From Enemella dayhoffiae (GTDB taxonomy: Bacteria; Actinomycetota; Actinomycetes; Propionibacteriales; Propionibacteriaceae), in assembly GCF_002250625.1 (NCBI RefSeq), contig NZ_NMVQ01000023.1:1-64000 (forward strand): 64,000 nt of DNA, in the 5' to 3' direction. The notes beneath the pieces are model-generated. The model did no database searches. It was not told the DNA's origin and saw nothing but the letters and a program-made list of their open reading frames with translations. The position numbers were made by a program, and so were the translations under genes. Shown here in pieces: positions 1 to 8,362 of the stretch (positions are counted from its first letter, which is position 1; each line of letters opens with the position of its first letter).

Positions 1-128
1 ACCGCCGCCAGCTCCGCCGGGCTCAGATCCCGGTCCTCAGCACGACCTGCGCCTGAAGCGCGGTCCTCGGCATCGCCGGCCGCAGCCGGGCTCGGTGGGC
101 TCATGCCCACCAGTGTGTCGGTCATCAT
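1..128 (-). CDS. N-terminus of a protein cut by the window edge, possibly an IS256-type transposase
   Basis: A minus-strand frame opens at 128 (ATG ATG) and stays open to the left edge, giving 42 residues rich in Ala, Gly, Asp and Ser. It has a good ribosome binding site (GAGAGGAG) just upstream, around 131-138, which supports a real start. The stretch further upstream (about 150-175) reads on the minus strand as GGTGTAAGTGGCTC, resembling the terminal repeats of IS256-family elements, and the acidic start ending in DLSPAELAA fits the variable N-terminus of those transposases. The catalytic domain would lie outside the window, so the family assignment is inference. From 129 to 388 I see no other gene. 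Confidence 0.4.
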   Translation of the reverse strand, partial: MMTDTLVGMSPPSPAAAGDAEDRASGAGRAEDRDLSPAELAA

Positions 129-388
129 GACTCCTCTCGCCCATCCGGGCGGTAGAGCCACTTACACCGTTCCTGCGACAGTCCCCAGCTATCCCCAGCT
201 TGTGCATGTGTGGTCAGTCCGTTGTGGGTGCTAGCATCGATGGTGATCGGCCGTGGTCAGGGCTGGAATGGGACGTGCGGGGTTCATGGCCCTGTGCCGG
301 GCCTCGCTGACCATCATCGGCGGTTGGCCTGCTTTGCGCGGGCCTTCTTGTCGCGATCCCTGTCCTGAGTGACCCTCGGAGGTTTTCC

Positions 389-910
389 ATGTCCAAGACT
401 TTTCGCACACTGGCCCTGATCGAGCTGTTTGGTGCAGCACTGGTGATCCTGCTCGGTTTCATGCTCATCTGGTGGCCAGGGCTAACCCTGCAATCCCTGG
501 TGATGTTCTGCGGCGCCTTTCTGCTCGTCGAGTCAATTTCGGCGATGATCGGCGCATGGCGCTGTTACGGCGTCCTGCGTTGGCTGCGAGGCGGAGTGGG
601 GGCCCTGGGCGTCGCACTAGCCCTATTCATCGTCCTCCTGCCTGATCTCACCTTGTCGTTCATCGCTGCCGCCGTTGGCCTATGGACCATCATGTGTGGC
701 TTGGGCCTGATGACCGAGAAAACTGCTCGGCGTCGCTGGCTGTACGTCCTGGCTGGCGTGCTGCTGGTCTTGGCAGGCATCTGGTTCATCTTCAACCACG
801 CCGCTGCGATCATCACCATCGGGCTCTGGGCCGGCATGTCGCTGCTGGTCCTCGGCATGTCCCAAGTTGCAGCGGCCATCGCCGTGTGGCGTGCGGCCAA
901 GAACAGCTGA
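389..910 (+). CDS. HdeD/DUF308-family integral membrane protein
   Basis: This 173-residue protein is almost entirely hydrophobic, with about six membrane segments (roughly residues 7-28, 34-55, 65-85, 88-108, 117-135 and 140-165) separated by short Arg-rich loops. That matches HdeD-like DUF308 proteins, small six-helix inner-membrane proteins linked in enterobacteria to acid resistance; the role in actinobacteria is not established. The start is set by GGAGG at about 377-381, a few bases before the ATG. The third positions are less GC-rich than in most genes of the window, and it lies between mobile-element debris, so it may be acquired. Function beyond the family is unknown. Confidence 0.75.
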   Translation: MSKTFRTLALIELFGAALVILLGFMLIWWPGLTLQSLVMFCGAFLLVESISAMIGAWRCYGVLRWLRGGVGALGVALALFIVLLPDLTLSFIAAAVGLWTIMCGLGLMTEKTARRRWLYVLAGVLLVLAGIWFIFNHAAAIITIGLWAGMSLLVLGMSQVAAAIAVWRAAKNS

Positions 911-1581
911 CCGACCAGGCAAACGCCTACGACCCTTCCAACCACAACTCGGTCTCTTCTAGCCTTCCCGCGCGCACTGTGGCAGCAGCCATTGCGATGA
1001 CCGCACTGATTCCGCTCACTTCCTGTAGTGCCACCGCGCCGATGAACCCCGAAGACGTGAAGACGCCAGCACCAGTGGCGTCCAACAGCCCCCTCACAAG
1101 TCCGACCTCGGGGAACAGCTCTGTTACCTCGTGCAGCATCGACGATCCGTCCTGGACGACACTTGCTGAGAAGGTGAGCCCGTCCGTGGTGTCCGTGGAG
1201 GTCTCCAGCGGCGGCCACCCGGTGGGCGAGGGCTCGGGGGTGGCAGTTGACGAGCACCACATCGTCACGAATGCCCATGTGGTGGGTGATGCCACTGATA
1301 GCGACGTGTCGGTCACCCTGTCCGACAACAGCGTCCAGCCCGTCACCATCGCCGGTCGTGATCCGATCACTGATCTGGCCGTGCTCACGGTGCAGGACAC
1401 CAAGCTCACCCCGATCCCGATTGCCACTTCGGCCGAAGTGCGCACCGGGCAGCCGGTGATGGCCGTGGGCAACCCGCTGGGACTGGCAGGGACTGTGACC
1501 ACCGGCATCGTCAGCGCCCTCAACCGTCCAGTGGCTGCCTCCGAGCAGGGTACAGGGCCGAGGGGTCTGCTGCAGGGATAG
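886..1581 (+). pseudogene. Truncated HtrA/DegP-type trypsin-like serine protease lipoprotein
   Basis: The frame encodes a lipoprotein-type signal (hydrophobic stretch ending in the lipobox LTSC), a Ser/Thr/Pro-rich linker and the first half of a chymotrypsin-fold protease. The catalytic His (IVTNAHVVG) and Asp (DPITDLAVL) are present. The frame stops at 1581 soon after GIVSALNRPVAAS, just before the expected GNSGG serine motif and the PDZ domain, so two of three catalytic residues remain and the product should be inactive. The break lies next to an IS3-type transposase tail starting at 1596, the likely cause. The start is uncertain: GTG at 886 overlaps the upstream gene by 25 nt and gives 231 residues; other non-ATG starts are possible. 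Confidence 0.7.
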
Positions 1582-1757
1582 GTGACAGTTCCTAGTCACG
1601 CAGCCAGGTCGGCTGGTGTGGTCATGATTGTCTCGAATTCGACTGGGGTCAAGCGGCCGAGGCGGGACTGTCGTCGTCGGCGGTGGTAGGTGCGTTCGAT
1701 CCAGGACACCATCGCGATCCGCAGCTGTTCACGGGTGGCCCAAGGCTGCCGGTCGAG
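1582..1757 (-). mobile_element. IS3-family transposase, C-terminal remnant
   Basis: On the minus strand the last 53 codons before the stop at 1596-1598 encode a typical integrase-domain tail: WATREQLRIAMVSWIERTYH, then an Arg-rich stretch, then GRLTPVEFETIM. This closely resembles the end of IS3-type OrfB/integrase proteins, where the C-terminus follows the last catalytic Glu. The open frame continues to 2018, but the upstream residues no longer look like transposase, so the remnant probably starts near 1757. Nothing of the DDE core remains. It abuts the broken htrA reading frame. From 1758 to 1935 I see no gene; that stretch is the leader of the next transporter. Confidence 0.7.
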
Positions 1758-1935
1758 GACGGAGGAGACTCCAACCAACCCAGTGCGGTTCAGTTCGCCC
1801 TCCTGCTCCGCCTGGGGCCGCCGACCCAGTGGGTCTCCTGAAAGGCTCCTCCGGACCCACCCAGCGCGAGTATCGTATCCAAAATCAGATTGGTATGGCA
1901 GTTTCACCAGCAGCGTTGCCAGTGAGGGAGCACCG

Positions 1936-3207
1936 ATGTCCACAACCACCGATTCACAGGGCACCTGGTTCAGCCAGATGCAGCCGCAGGAGCGAAAAAC
2001 CTTCTGGGGTTGCTTCACCGGGTGGGCGCTCGACGCGTTCGACGTCCAGCTCTACAGCCTGGTCATCCCGCTGCTGCTCAGCCTGCACTTCATCCGTGAC
2101 ACCGCCCAGGCGGGACTGATCGCCACCGTTGCGCTGCTCTCGTCGGCGGTGGGCGGGTGGCTCGCCGGCGTGCTCTCCGACCGGATCGGTCGCGTCCGCA
2201 CCCTGCAACTGACGGTGCTCTGGTTCTCGGTGTTCACCGCGCTGTCCGGCCTCGCCCAGGACGCCAACCAACTGATGCTCGCCCGCGGCCTGATGGGCTT
2301 CGGGTTCGGCGGCGAGTGGGCCGCCGGCGCGGTCCTGATCGGTGAGACCGTACGCCCGGCCTACCGCGGCCGCGCGGTCGGCACGGTGCAGTCCGGCTGG
2401 GCCATCGGCTGGGGGATCGCGGTGCTCGCGTTCACCCTGGTCACCGCTCTGGCACCGACCGAGTGGTCCTGGCGGATCCTGTTCTTCCTGGGCATCCTGC
2501 CAGCTCTGCTCGTGCTCTATCTCCGCAAGCACGTCAAGGATCCCGAGATCTCCGACATCGCCCGCCGATCCGAGCAGGCGAGGACGCACAGCCCGTTGCT
2601 GGCCATCTTCTCCCCCCGGATGTTGAAGACCACGGTCCTCTGCTCCCTGCTCGCCGTCGGCGCCCAGGGCGGCTACTACGCGCTCACCACCTGGCTCCCA
2701 CAGTTCCTCTCCGCCACGCGAGGGCTGAAGGTGATGGCGCTCGGCGGCACGCTGATCATCATCATCGCCGGCGCCTTCGCCGGCTATCTGTTCGGCGCCT
2801 GGTTCACCGACAAGGTGGGACGCCGCTGGGCGCTCATCCTCTGCTCGGTCGGCGCCATCGTGATGGTGCTCCCGTTCACCCTGCTCTCCCTGCCCAACAT
2901 CGTCTTCGTCGTGCTCTGCTTCCCGCTCGGATTCTTCTCCTCGGCCTACTTCTCCGGCATGGGCGCCTTCTTCACCGAACAGTTCCCCACCGAGTTCCGC
3001 GGATCCGGTCAGGGATTTGCCTACAACTTCGGCCGCGGCATCGGGGCACTGTTCCCGTTCCTGGTCGGATCGTTGGCGGCCCGGATCTCCATCGGCCCGG
3101 CCATCGCCCTCTTCGCCTGCGTCGCCTACGGCGTACTCGCCATCGCCGCGCTGCTGCTGCCGGAGACCCGCGGCCGAGAGCTGCACCAGGCAACGGATTT
3201 CGCGTGA
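1936..3207 (+). CDS. MFS transporter, metabolite/aromatic acid:H+ symporter type
   Basis: A 423-residue, twelve-helix major facilitator protein. The N-terminal GWALDAFDVQLYSLVIPLL segment with its Asp in helix 1 is typical of the metabolite:H+ symporter families that carry aromatic acids, sialic acid or dicarboxylates. The loop 2-3 signature (GVLSDRIGR) and its second-half counterpart (WFTDKVGRR) are both present. The ATG at 1936 follows GGGAG by five bases, so I prefer it to earlier in-frame starts that would read through the insertion remnant. The next gene, an amidohydrolase, overlaps its stop by 4 nt (GTGA), so the pair is translationally coupled and the substrate is probably what that hydrolase acts on. 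The exact substrate cannot be read from sequence. Confidence 0.85.
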   Translation: MSTTTDSQGTWFSQMQPQERKTFWGCFTGWALDAFDVQLYSLVIPLLLSLHFIRDTAQAGLIATVALLSSAVGGWLAGVLSDRIGRVRTLQLTVLWFSVFTALSGLAQDANQLMLARGLMGFGFGGEWAAGAVLIGETVRPAYRGRAVGTVQSGWAIGWGIAVLAFTLVTALAPTEWSWRILFFLGILPALLVLYLRKHVKDPEISDIARRSEQARTHSPLLAIFSPRMLKTTVLCSLLAVGAQGGYYALTTWLPQFLSATRGLKVMALGGTLIIIIAGAFAGYLFGAWFTDKVGRRWALILCSVGAIVMVLPFTLLSLPNIVFVVLCFPLGFFSSAYFSGMGAFFTEQFPTEFRGSGQGFAYNFGRGIGALFPFLVGSLAARISIGPAIALFACVAYGVLAIAALLLPETRGRELHQATDFA

Positions 3208-4070
3208 TCGACAACCACTGCCACGTGTTCACCCACGCCGGCATCCGTCCGCCGGTGCCGGTCGGCGGGGCGGCGTACGAACCACCCCAGGTCGGCGTGC
3301 ACGACCACGCCGACCACCTCGCCGCCCTGGGCTGCGACCGCGGCGTGCTGGTGCAACCATCCGCCTACGGCACCGACGACCACGACATCCTGCTCGCCGC
3401 ACTGCGCCAGCGACCCGAGCAGTTGCGCGGGGTGGCCTGCGTGCCGGTGGGTACGCCGCCCGGGGTGCTGGAGGCGATGCACCAGGCAGGGGTGCGCGCG
3501 ACCAGGGTGCAGGACGGCTATCCGGGCGGTGTGCCGGTCGAGGCGATCGGCGAGGTGGCCGCCATGGTCGCCCCGTTCGGTTGGCACATCGAGGTGTGGA
3601 GCGATCTGCGCCGGCACGTCGACTGGTTCGCCGACCGGGTACGCCGCTGCGGTGCCGAGGTCGTCGTGGACCACCTGGGTCACCTCCCCTCCGACCAGGG
3701 ACTGGACACCCCCGCGGTGCGCATGCTGCTCGACCTGGTCCGCGACGGCCAGGTCTGGGTCACCCTCTCCGGGCTCGATCGGCTGCTGCCGGCGGGGGAA
3801 CCCGGCCAGGCGGACCCCGACTTCGCCAGCCGCTGGCGCGCACACGAGGAGCGCGTCGACGAACGGGTGGCCGCCCTGGTCGACGCCGGGATCGAGCGAG
3901 TGCTGTGGGGCAGCGACTGGCCACATGTCGGACTCACCCTGCCGCATCCCGGTCCGGACACCCTGCTCGGCCGACTGCACCGCTGGCTTCCGGAGGAGGG
4001 GCAACGTCAGGTCGTGACCGGACTCAATCCGAGCCGACGCTACGACTTTCCCGTGCACCAGAATCAATGA
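3204..4070 (+). CDS. Amidohydrolase 2 family TIM-barrel metal hydrolase
   Basis: The 288-residue product opens with the metal-binding HCH pair (His5, His7) and ends with GSDWPH, whose Asp is the conserved catalytic residue of the amidohydrolase_2 family, which includes 2-pyrone-4,6-dicarboxylate lactonase, 4-sulfomuconolactone hydrolase and ACMS decarboxylase-type enzymes. An internal His in VVVDHLGHLP fits the lactonase branch. The GTG start at 3204 overlaps the transporter stop, so transporter and hydrolase form one operon for uptake and hydrolysis of a lactone or carboxylate. The specific reaction is not determined. Longer upstream reading in this frame is a shadow of the transporter gene. 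Confidence 0.8.
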   Translation: MIDNHCHVFTHAGIRPPVPVGGAAYEPPQVGVHDHADHLAALGCDRGVLVQPSAYGTDDHDILLAALRQRPEQLRGVACVPVGTPPGVLEAMHQAGVRATRVQDGYPGGVPVEAIGEVAAMVAPFGWHIEVWSDLRRHVDWFADRVRRCGAEVVVDHLGHLPSDQGLDTPAVRMLLDLVRDGQVWVTLSGLDRLLPAGEPGQADPDFASRWRAHEERVDERVAALVDAGIERVLWGSDWPHVGLTLPHPGPDTLLGRLHRWLPEEGQRQVVTGLNPSRRYDFPVHQNQ

Positions 4071-4362
4071 CGGCTTCGATCGGTGCGGTTGACATGGTGA
4101 ATCGCTCCTGCCTACGGTTGGCCACCAACCGCTTGGGGACAATGAGGTTCCCGGCGGTCCATCTGTTTGCGGGATCGCATCCCGATCAACGGCGGCTGGG
4201 GTTCGCGGCACCAGGGTCGCAGGGTGCCCTTCTCCCCGTGATTCGGGCCCCACAGGCCGTTCACTGGCCGTAGGAGCGCGCTTTGGGCGGCGTGTCGCGC
4301 GTACGCCCGGCGTGTTGTCCCTACGCTGAACCGCAACGGAAGCTCCCGAGAGAAGGACACTC

Positions 4363-4671
4363 ATGACCAAGAAGGAACTCCTGGAGGCCATGGCCGCCCA
4401 GGCCGAGATCAGCCAGGCCGCTGCCGACAAGGCGCTCGGCGCGCTGATCGACGCCATCGCGAGCTCGGTGGCCAAGGGCGATCGCGTGGCCATCCCCGGC
4501 CTCGGCACCTTCGAGAAGCGCGAGCGTTCCGCCCGCACCGGCCGCAACCCGCAGACCGGCGCGGAGATCAAGATCGCCGCCACCTCGGTGCCCGGCTTCA
4601 AGCCGGCCGCGCAGTTCAAGACCACGGTCGCCAACGCCAAGCCGGCCAAGAAGGCTGCCAAGAAGAAGTGA
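4363..4671 (+). CDS. hup: HU-family nucleoid DNA-binding protein
   Basis: A 102-residue histone-like protein. The N-terminal helices (MTKKELLEAMA...) and the central GLGTFEKRERSARTGRNP segment are the HU signature, the latter forming the DNA-gripping beta arms. A short Lys/Ala tail (KPAKKAAKKK) extends beyond the usual 90 residues but is much shorter than the tail of mycobacterial HupB. The ATG follows a GAGAAGGA ribosome binding site. It is monocistronic, with nearly 300 bp of non-coding DNA upstream (4071-4362), in which I see no gene, and a strong hairpin directly downstream. It would compact and bend the chromosome. Confidence 0.95.
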   Translation: MTKKELLEAMAAQAEISQAAADKALGALIDAIASSVAKGDRVAIPGLGTFEKRERSARTGRNPQTGAEIKIAATSVPGFKPAAQFKTTVANAKPAKKAAKKK

Positions 4672-4686
4672 CGCCCACCCGGCGTG

Positions 4687-4721
4687 AGCACGGGCAGACC
4701 CCACGTGGGCCTGCCCGTGCT
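4687..4721 (+). terminator. Intrinsic terminator of hup
   Basis: A perfect 11-bp stem (AGCACGGGCAG at 4687-4697 with its complement at 4711-4721) encloses a 13-nt loop that itself contains CCACGTGG, and is followed by TCATTTT. It sits 15 nt after the hup stop codon. Confidence 0.85.
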
Positions 4722-4862
4722 TCATTTTCGGCGCTGGCCGAATCCCGCACAATTCCTTGATCATTTTCCCCGGCGACCCGCAACCTCGCATGGTGCTGTT
4801 CCGGCTGGCGCGTGACACCGGAGTTGTGCGGTTCCTGCCCAGCACACCTGGGCCCGAGCCGC

Positions 4863-4889
4863 TGACAATTGTCACGACCCAGTCGTGAC
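4863..4889. promoter_or_regulatory. Overlapping palindromes upstream of the ABC/two-component operon
   Basis: Two perfect inverted repeats overlap: TGACAATTGTCA (4863-4874) and GTCACGAC-CCA-GTCGTGAC (4871-4889). They lie 45-71 nt before the start of the ABC ATPase gene, where an operator would sit. The operon ends with a NarL-type response regulator, and such regulators commonly bind palindromes at their own operon, so autoregulation is the likely reading. Confidence 0.6.
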
Positions 4890-4933
4890 GGCGACCGATG
4901 GTCGACCCACCCCGGGCCCGCCACTCTGGATGC

Positions 4934-5827
4934 ATGACCAGCGAAGCGATCCGCACCACCGGGCTGACCAAGCGGTTTGGCCAGCTCACCGCCGTTGACC
5001 ACCTCGACCTGACCGTCCGCACCGGCGAGGTCGTCGCCCTGCTCGGCCCCAACGGGGCAGGGAAATCCACCACCACCGAGATGATCCTCGGCCTCAACCG
5101 CCCCGATGAGGGGGCCGTCAAGGTGCTCGGCACCGACCCGATCACTGCCATGCGCGCCGGCGGTGTGGGCGCGATGCTGCAGGGCGGACCGCTGCTCGAC
5201 GGGGTCAGCGTCCGTGGGCTGCTGCGGCTGATGGCCGGCCTGCACCGCCACCCGTTGCCGCTGGCCGAGGTGATCGAGCGGGCCGACCTGACCGAGGTGC
5301 TGCACACCCCCACCACGAAGCTGTCGGGCGGTCAGGCCCAGCGCGTCCGGTTCGCGCTCGCCATCCTCGCCGACCCACGACTGCTGCTGCTCGACGAACC
5401 CACCGTGGCGATGGACGTGAGCACCCGTCGCGAGTTCTGGTCCCAGATGCGCGGGATCGCCGATCAGGGTCGCACCATCGTGTTCGCCACGCACTATCTC
5501 GACGAGGCCGACGAGTTCGCCCAACGGGTCATCGTGATGACCCGGGGTCGGGTGGTCGCCGACGGCACCGGTGCGCAGATCAAGCGCCGGGTCGCCGGAC
5601 GCGTGGTTTCCTTCCGCAGCGAGGATTCCAGCGACCAGGTTGCGCTCGAGTCACTCGCCGGGGTCACCGGTGCAACCCGGGTCGGCGATCGGATTCAGCT
5701 GCGCACCACCGATTCCGACGCCACCCTGTACGCCCTGCTCGAGCTCCCCGAGCGGGTCAACGAGATCGAGGTGAGCGCGGTCAGCCTGGAGGACGCGTTC
5801 ATCGAACTCACCCACCAGGCCGCCTGA
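4934..5827 (+). CDS. ABC transporter ATP-binding protein (exporter type)
   Basis: A 297-residue nucleotide-binding subunit with Walker A GPNGAGKST (residues 38-46), signature LSGGQAQ, Walker B LLLLDEP and the switch His in FATHYLDEADE. It belongs to the drug/antibiotic export (CcmA/DrrA-like) group and has a C-terminal domain of about 70 residues typical of that group. ATG 4934 is chosen because the domain begins directly after it; the earlier in-frame start at 4898 lies between the palindrome and this ATG and adds unrelated residues. It is followed after 28 nt by its permease and then by a sensor kinase and regulator, so the exporter is probably induced by an envelope signal. The substrate is unknown. 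Confidence 0.9.
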   Translation: MTSEAIRTTGLTKRFGQLTAVDHLDLTVRTGEVVALLGPNGAGKSTTTEMILGLNRPDEGAVKVLGTDPITAMRAGGVGAMLQGGPLLDGVSVRGLLRLMAGLHRHPLPLAEVIERADLTEVLHTPTTKLSGGQAQRVRFALAILADPRLLLLDEPTVAMDVSTRREFWSQMRGIADQGRTIVFATHYLDEADEFAQRVIVMTRGRVVADGTGAQIKRRVAGRVVSFRSEDSSDQVALESLAGVTGATRVGDRIQLRTTDSDATLYALLELPERVNEIEVSAVSLEDAFIELTHQAA

Positions 5828-5855
5828 ACCGACGCACCAGAAGGAGAAAACCGCG

Positions 5856-6605
5856 ATGAGCGCCCTCAGCACGACCGGCCACTACGTCGGAGCCAACCTC
5901 GCCATCTCGATGCGCCAGGCGGGCTTCCTGGTGTTCACGATCGCCCTGCCCGTGGGGATGTACCTGATGTTCTCCAAGATCTTCGGCTCCTTCCAGGTCG
6001 GGCCCACCGACGTGAACACCCTGATGATGGTGTCGATGGCCATCTACGGCGCGCTCGGCGCCGCCATCTCCGCCGGTGCCCAGCTGCAGGTGGAACGCCG
6101 CACCGGCTGGTTCCGACAGTTGATGCTCAGCGGGCTCACCCCGGCCGGATTTCTCAGCGCCAAAATCATCGGCGCGATGGTGCAGGTGCTGCCGGCCATC
6201 CTTGCCGTGTTCGTCTGCGGTCTGCTCAACGGTGTACGCCTGCAACCGGCCACCTGGCTGGCGGTCGGGGTGCTGGTGTGGATCTGCCTGCTGCCGATGG
6301 TGATCCTGGGTGTGGTGATCGCGCTCTGGTTCCAGCCGAGCACCGTGGGGGCCCTGTCCACCATCTTGCTGCTGGCGCTGTCCATGCTCGGCGGACTGTG
6401 GGTGCCGGTGGCCCAGATGCCGACGGCGATGCAGGGGATCGCCAAGCTGCTGCCCACCTACTGGATGAACGACCTGGCCGTGTGGCCGATCTTCGGCGGT
6501 GAGCTCGAGGCCCGCGGCCCCCTCGTCCTTGTGGCCTGGCTCGCTGGGCTCACCCTGCTGGGCGCCGTCGGATACCGTCGGGCCGTGCGGAGCTCGCGAC
6601 GATGA
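5856..6605 (+). CDS. ABC-2 type transporter permease
   Basis: A 249-residue membrane protein with about six helices, ending in a short Arg-rich tail. The ABC-2 permease pattern is clear: a hydrophobic N-terminal segment, a cytosolic stretch with QVERRTGWFRQLMLSG, and a late VPVAQMPTAMQGIAKLLPT loop. A strong ribosome binding site (GAAGGAG) precedes the ATG. It pairs with the ATPase just upstream to form the exporter, and its stop overlaps the next start (ATGA at 6602), coupling it to the histidine kinase. Confidence 0.9.
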   Translation: MSALSTTGHYVGANLAISMRQAGFLVFTIALPVGMYLMFSKIFGSFQVGPTDVNTLMMVSMAIYGALGAAISAGAQLQVERRTGWFRQLMLSGLTPAGFLSAKIIGAMVQVLPAILAVFVCGLLNGVRLQPATWLAVGVLVWICLLPMVILGVVIALWFQPSTVGALSTILLLALSMLGGLWVPVAQMPTAMQGIAKLLPTYWMNDLAVWPIFGGELEARGPLVLVAWLAGLTLLGAVGYRRAVRSSRR

Positions 6606-7705
6606 ACCGAACGGTGCACCCCGGTGTCTCTCGGGTGGCGCAGGTGTGGCACCGCGGCGTCCGGAACGGGTTGCCGATGTACGCCGGCGGTCTGGCCTTC
6701 CTCGGGTTCGCGCTCGTTCCCGCCTGGACCCGCCCCGTCTCGCTCGGCGTACGCCTGGGTGTCACCGGCGTCTGCCTGCTGATCGCCATCGCCTATCTGG
6801 CAATTCCCCTGGTGGTCGAACTCTCGCTGCGCGCTCGCTGGTTGGGCGTCCTCGCCGTGACCGCGGCCGTAGCCCTGCTCGTCCCGTTTCTCGGGGTCGC
6901 TGCCATCTACTTCAGCGCCTTCGTCTGCATCGCACTCGCCTCGCTCACGCCGTGGAGGCACTCTCGCCTGGTCATTCCGGTGACCACGCTCACCCTGGTC
7001 GGTGTCGGACTGCTGGCCGACGACTGGTTGGCGATCTCGCTGGCCATGGTGGGTGGGTCGGTGGGCATCTGGATCGCCTTCGCGATCCGCCAGGAGGACT
7101 TGCGACAGCGGCTGATCGCCGCGGAGGAGCGCAACGCGGTGCTCGCGGTGGCCGCCGAGCGGGAGCGGATCGGGCGCGACCTGCACGACATCCTGGGCCA
7201 CTCGCTGACCGCCGTCGCGGTCAAGGCGCAACTGGCCCGCCGACTCGCCGACCGCGATCCGGCCGCCGCCGCGACCGAGATGGCCGAGGTGGAACGGCTG
7301 GCCCGGCAGGCCCTCGCCGAGGTCCGCGCCACCGCTTCGGGCATGCAGCAGGTACGCCTGGCCAGCGAGACCGCCAGCGCCCGCTCGGTGCTCCAGGCCG
7401 CCGGGGTCGAGTGCCGGGTCAGCACCGCCGCGGCCCAACCCGACGAACGTGCCAGCGAACTGCTCGGTTTCGTGGTGCGCGAGGCCGTCACCAACGTGAT
7501 CCGACACTCCGGCGCCGACCGGTGCGAGATCGCCCTGGCCGAGCGTGGCGTGCGCATCACCGACAACGGCCGAGGACTGCACGCCCCGGCCGGCAACGGA
7601 TTGCGCGGTCTGCGGCAACGCGTCGAGCAGGCCGGGGGCACCCTGTCGGTGCGCAACAACGAGCACGGCACCACCGTCGAGGCGCGAATCGGAGGATCCC
7701 GATGA
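6602..7705 (+). CDS. Sensor histidine kinase, DesK/NarX-like (HisKA_3)
   Basis: 367 residues: an N-terminal membrane domain with about five helices (residues 25-160), a coiled linker, and a kinase core. The phosphoacceptor is His195 in RIGRDLHDILGHS, the HisKA_3 dimerisation motif, followed by an N box (REAVTNVIRHSG) and a G box (DNGRGL) of the ATP-binding domain. No extracytoplasmic sensor domain is visible, so it probably senses the membrane itself or the neighbouring transporter. It overlaps both neighbours by 4 nt (ATGA), placing it in one transcript with the exporter and the response regulator, its presumed partner. Confidence 0.92.
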   Translation: MNRTVHPGVSRVAQVWHRGVRNGLPMYAGGLAFLGFALVPAWTRPVSLGVRLGVTGVCLLIAIAYLAIPLVVELSLRARWLGVLAVTAAVALLVPFLGVAAIYFSAFVCIALASLTPWRHSRLVIPVTTLTLVGVGLLADDWLAISLAMVGGSVGIWIAFAIRQEDLRQRLIAAEERNAVLAVAAERERIGRDLHDILGHSLTAVAVKAQLARRLADRDPAAAATEMAEVERLARQALAEVRATASGMQQVRLASETASARSVLQAAGVECRVSTAAAQPDERASELLGFVVREAVTNVIRHSGADRCEIALAERGVRITDNGRGLHAPAGNGLRGLRQRVEQAGGTLSVRNNEHGTTVEARIGGSR

Positions 7706-8334
7706 TCCGCCTGCTGCTCGCCGACGACCAGACCCTGGTCCGCAACGCGTTGGCCACCATGCTCGACCTCGAACCGGACCTCACGGTGGTGGGTCAGGCG
7801 GGCAGTTGTGCGGGGGTGCTCGAACAGGCTCGCGCGCTGCAACCCGATGTCGTGCTGATGGATGTGCAGATGCCCGGAAACGCGGCCCTGGTTGACGGAA
7901 TCGCCACCACCGCCGCACTGCTCGCCGAGCTGCCGCAGACCCGCGTGATCGTGGTGACCACCTTTGGCCGGGCCGGCTGGCTGCGCCGGGCGATGGAGGC
8001 CGGGGCGGTCGGTTATCTCGTCAAGGACGCCCCGGTGGAACAATTGGTCGAGGCGATCCGGCGGGTGCACCAGGGGCTGCGTGCGGTCGACCCCGACCTG
8101 GCCGCGGCCAGCCTGTCCGCCGGCCCCAACCCGCTGTCCGAGCGCGAGCAGGAGGTGCTTGCCGCAGCAGCCGACGCGCGTACCACCGCCGAGATCGCGC
8201 GCCGGGTGTTCCTGTCCGAGGGCACCGTGCGCAACCACCTGTCCGCCGCGATCGGCAAGCTGGGCGTGGCCAACCGGGGCGAGGCGGTCCGGGTGGCGGT
8301 CGACAACGGGTGGCTGCCCGGCCTCTCCGACTGA
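7702..8334 (+). CDS. NarL/FixJ-family response regulator
   Basis: A 210-residue two-domain regulator. The receiver domain has the acidic pair Asp8-Asp9, the phosphorylation site Asp54 (VLMDVQMPG) and the conserved Lys108 (LVKDA). The C-terminal LuxR-type helix-turn-helix covers about residues 145-205 (LSEREQEVL ... EIARRVFLSEGTVRNHLS). ATG 7702 overlaps the kinase stop and follows GGAGGATC. It should be phosphorylated by the adjacent kinase and most likely controls this operon through the palindrome at 4863-4889. Confidence 0.93.
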   Translation: MIRLLLADDQTLVRNALATMLDLEPDLTVVGQAGSCAGVLEQARALQPDVVLMDVQMPGNAALVDGIATTAALLAELPQTRVIVVTTFGRAGWLRRAMEAGAVGYLVKDAPVEQLVEAIRRVHQGLRAVDPDLAAASLSAGPNPLSEREQEVLAAAADARTTAEIARRVFLSEGTVRNHLSAAIGKLGVANRGEAVRVAVDNGWLPGLSD

Positions 8335-8362
8335 GCCCCGGCCCGCCTGATTGACTGGGCAA

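Noticed and set aside
1628-2119. Upstream extension of the MFS gene or separate small gene
   Set aside because: The longer frame reads through transposase remnant; the ATG at 1936 has its own ribosome binding site and the domain starts there.
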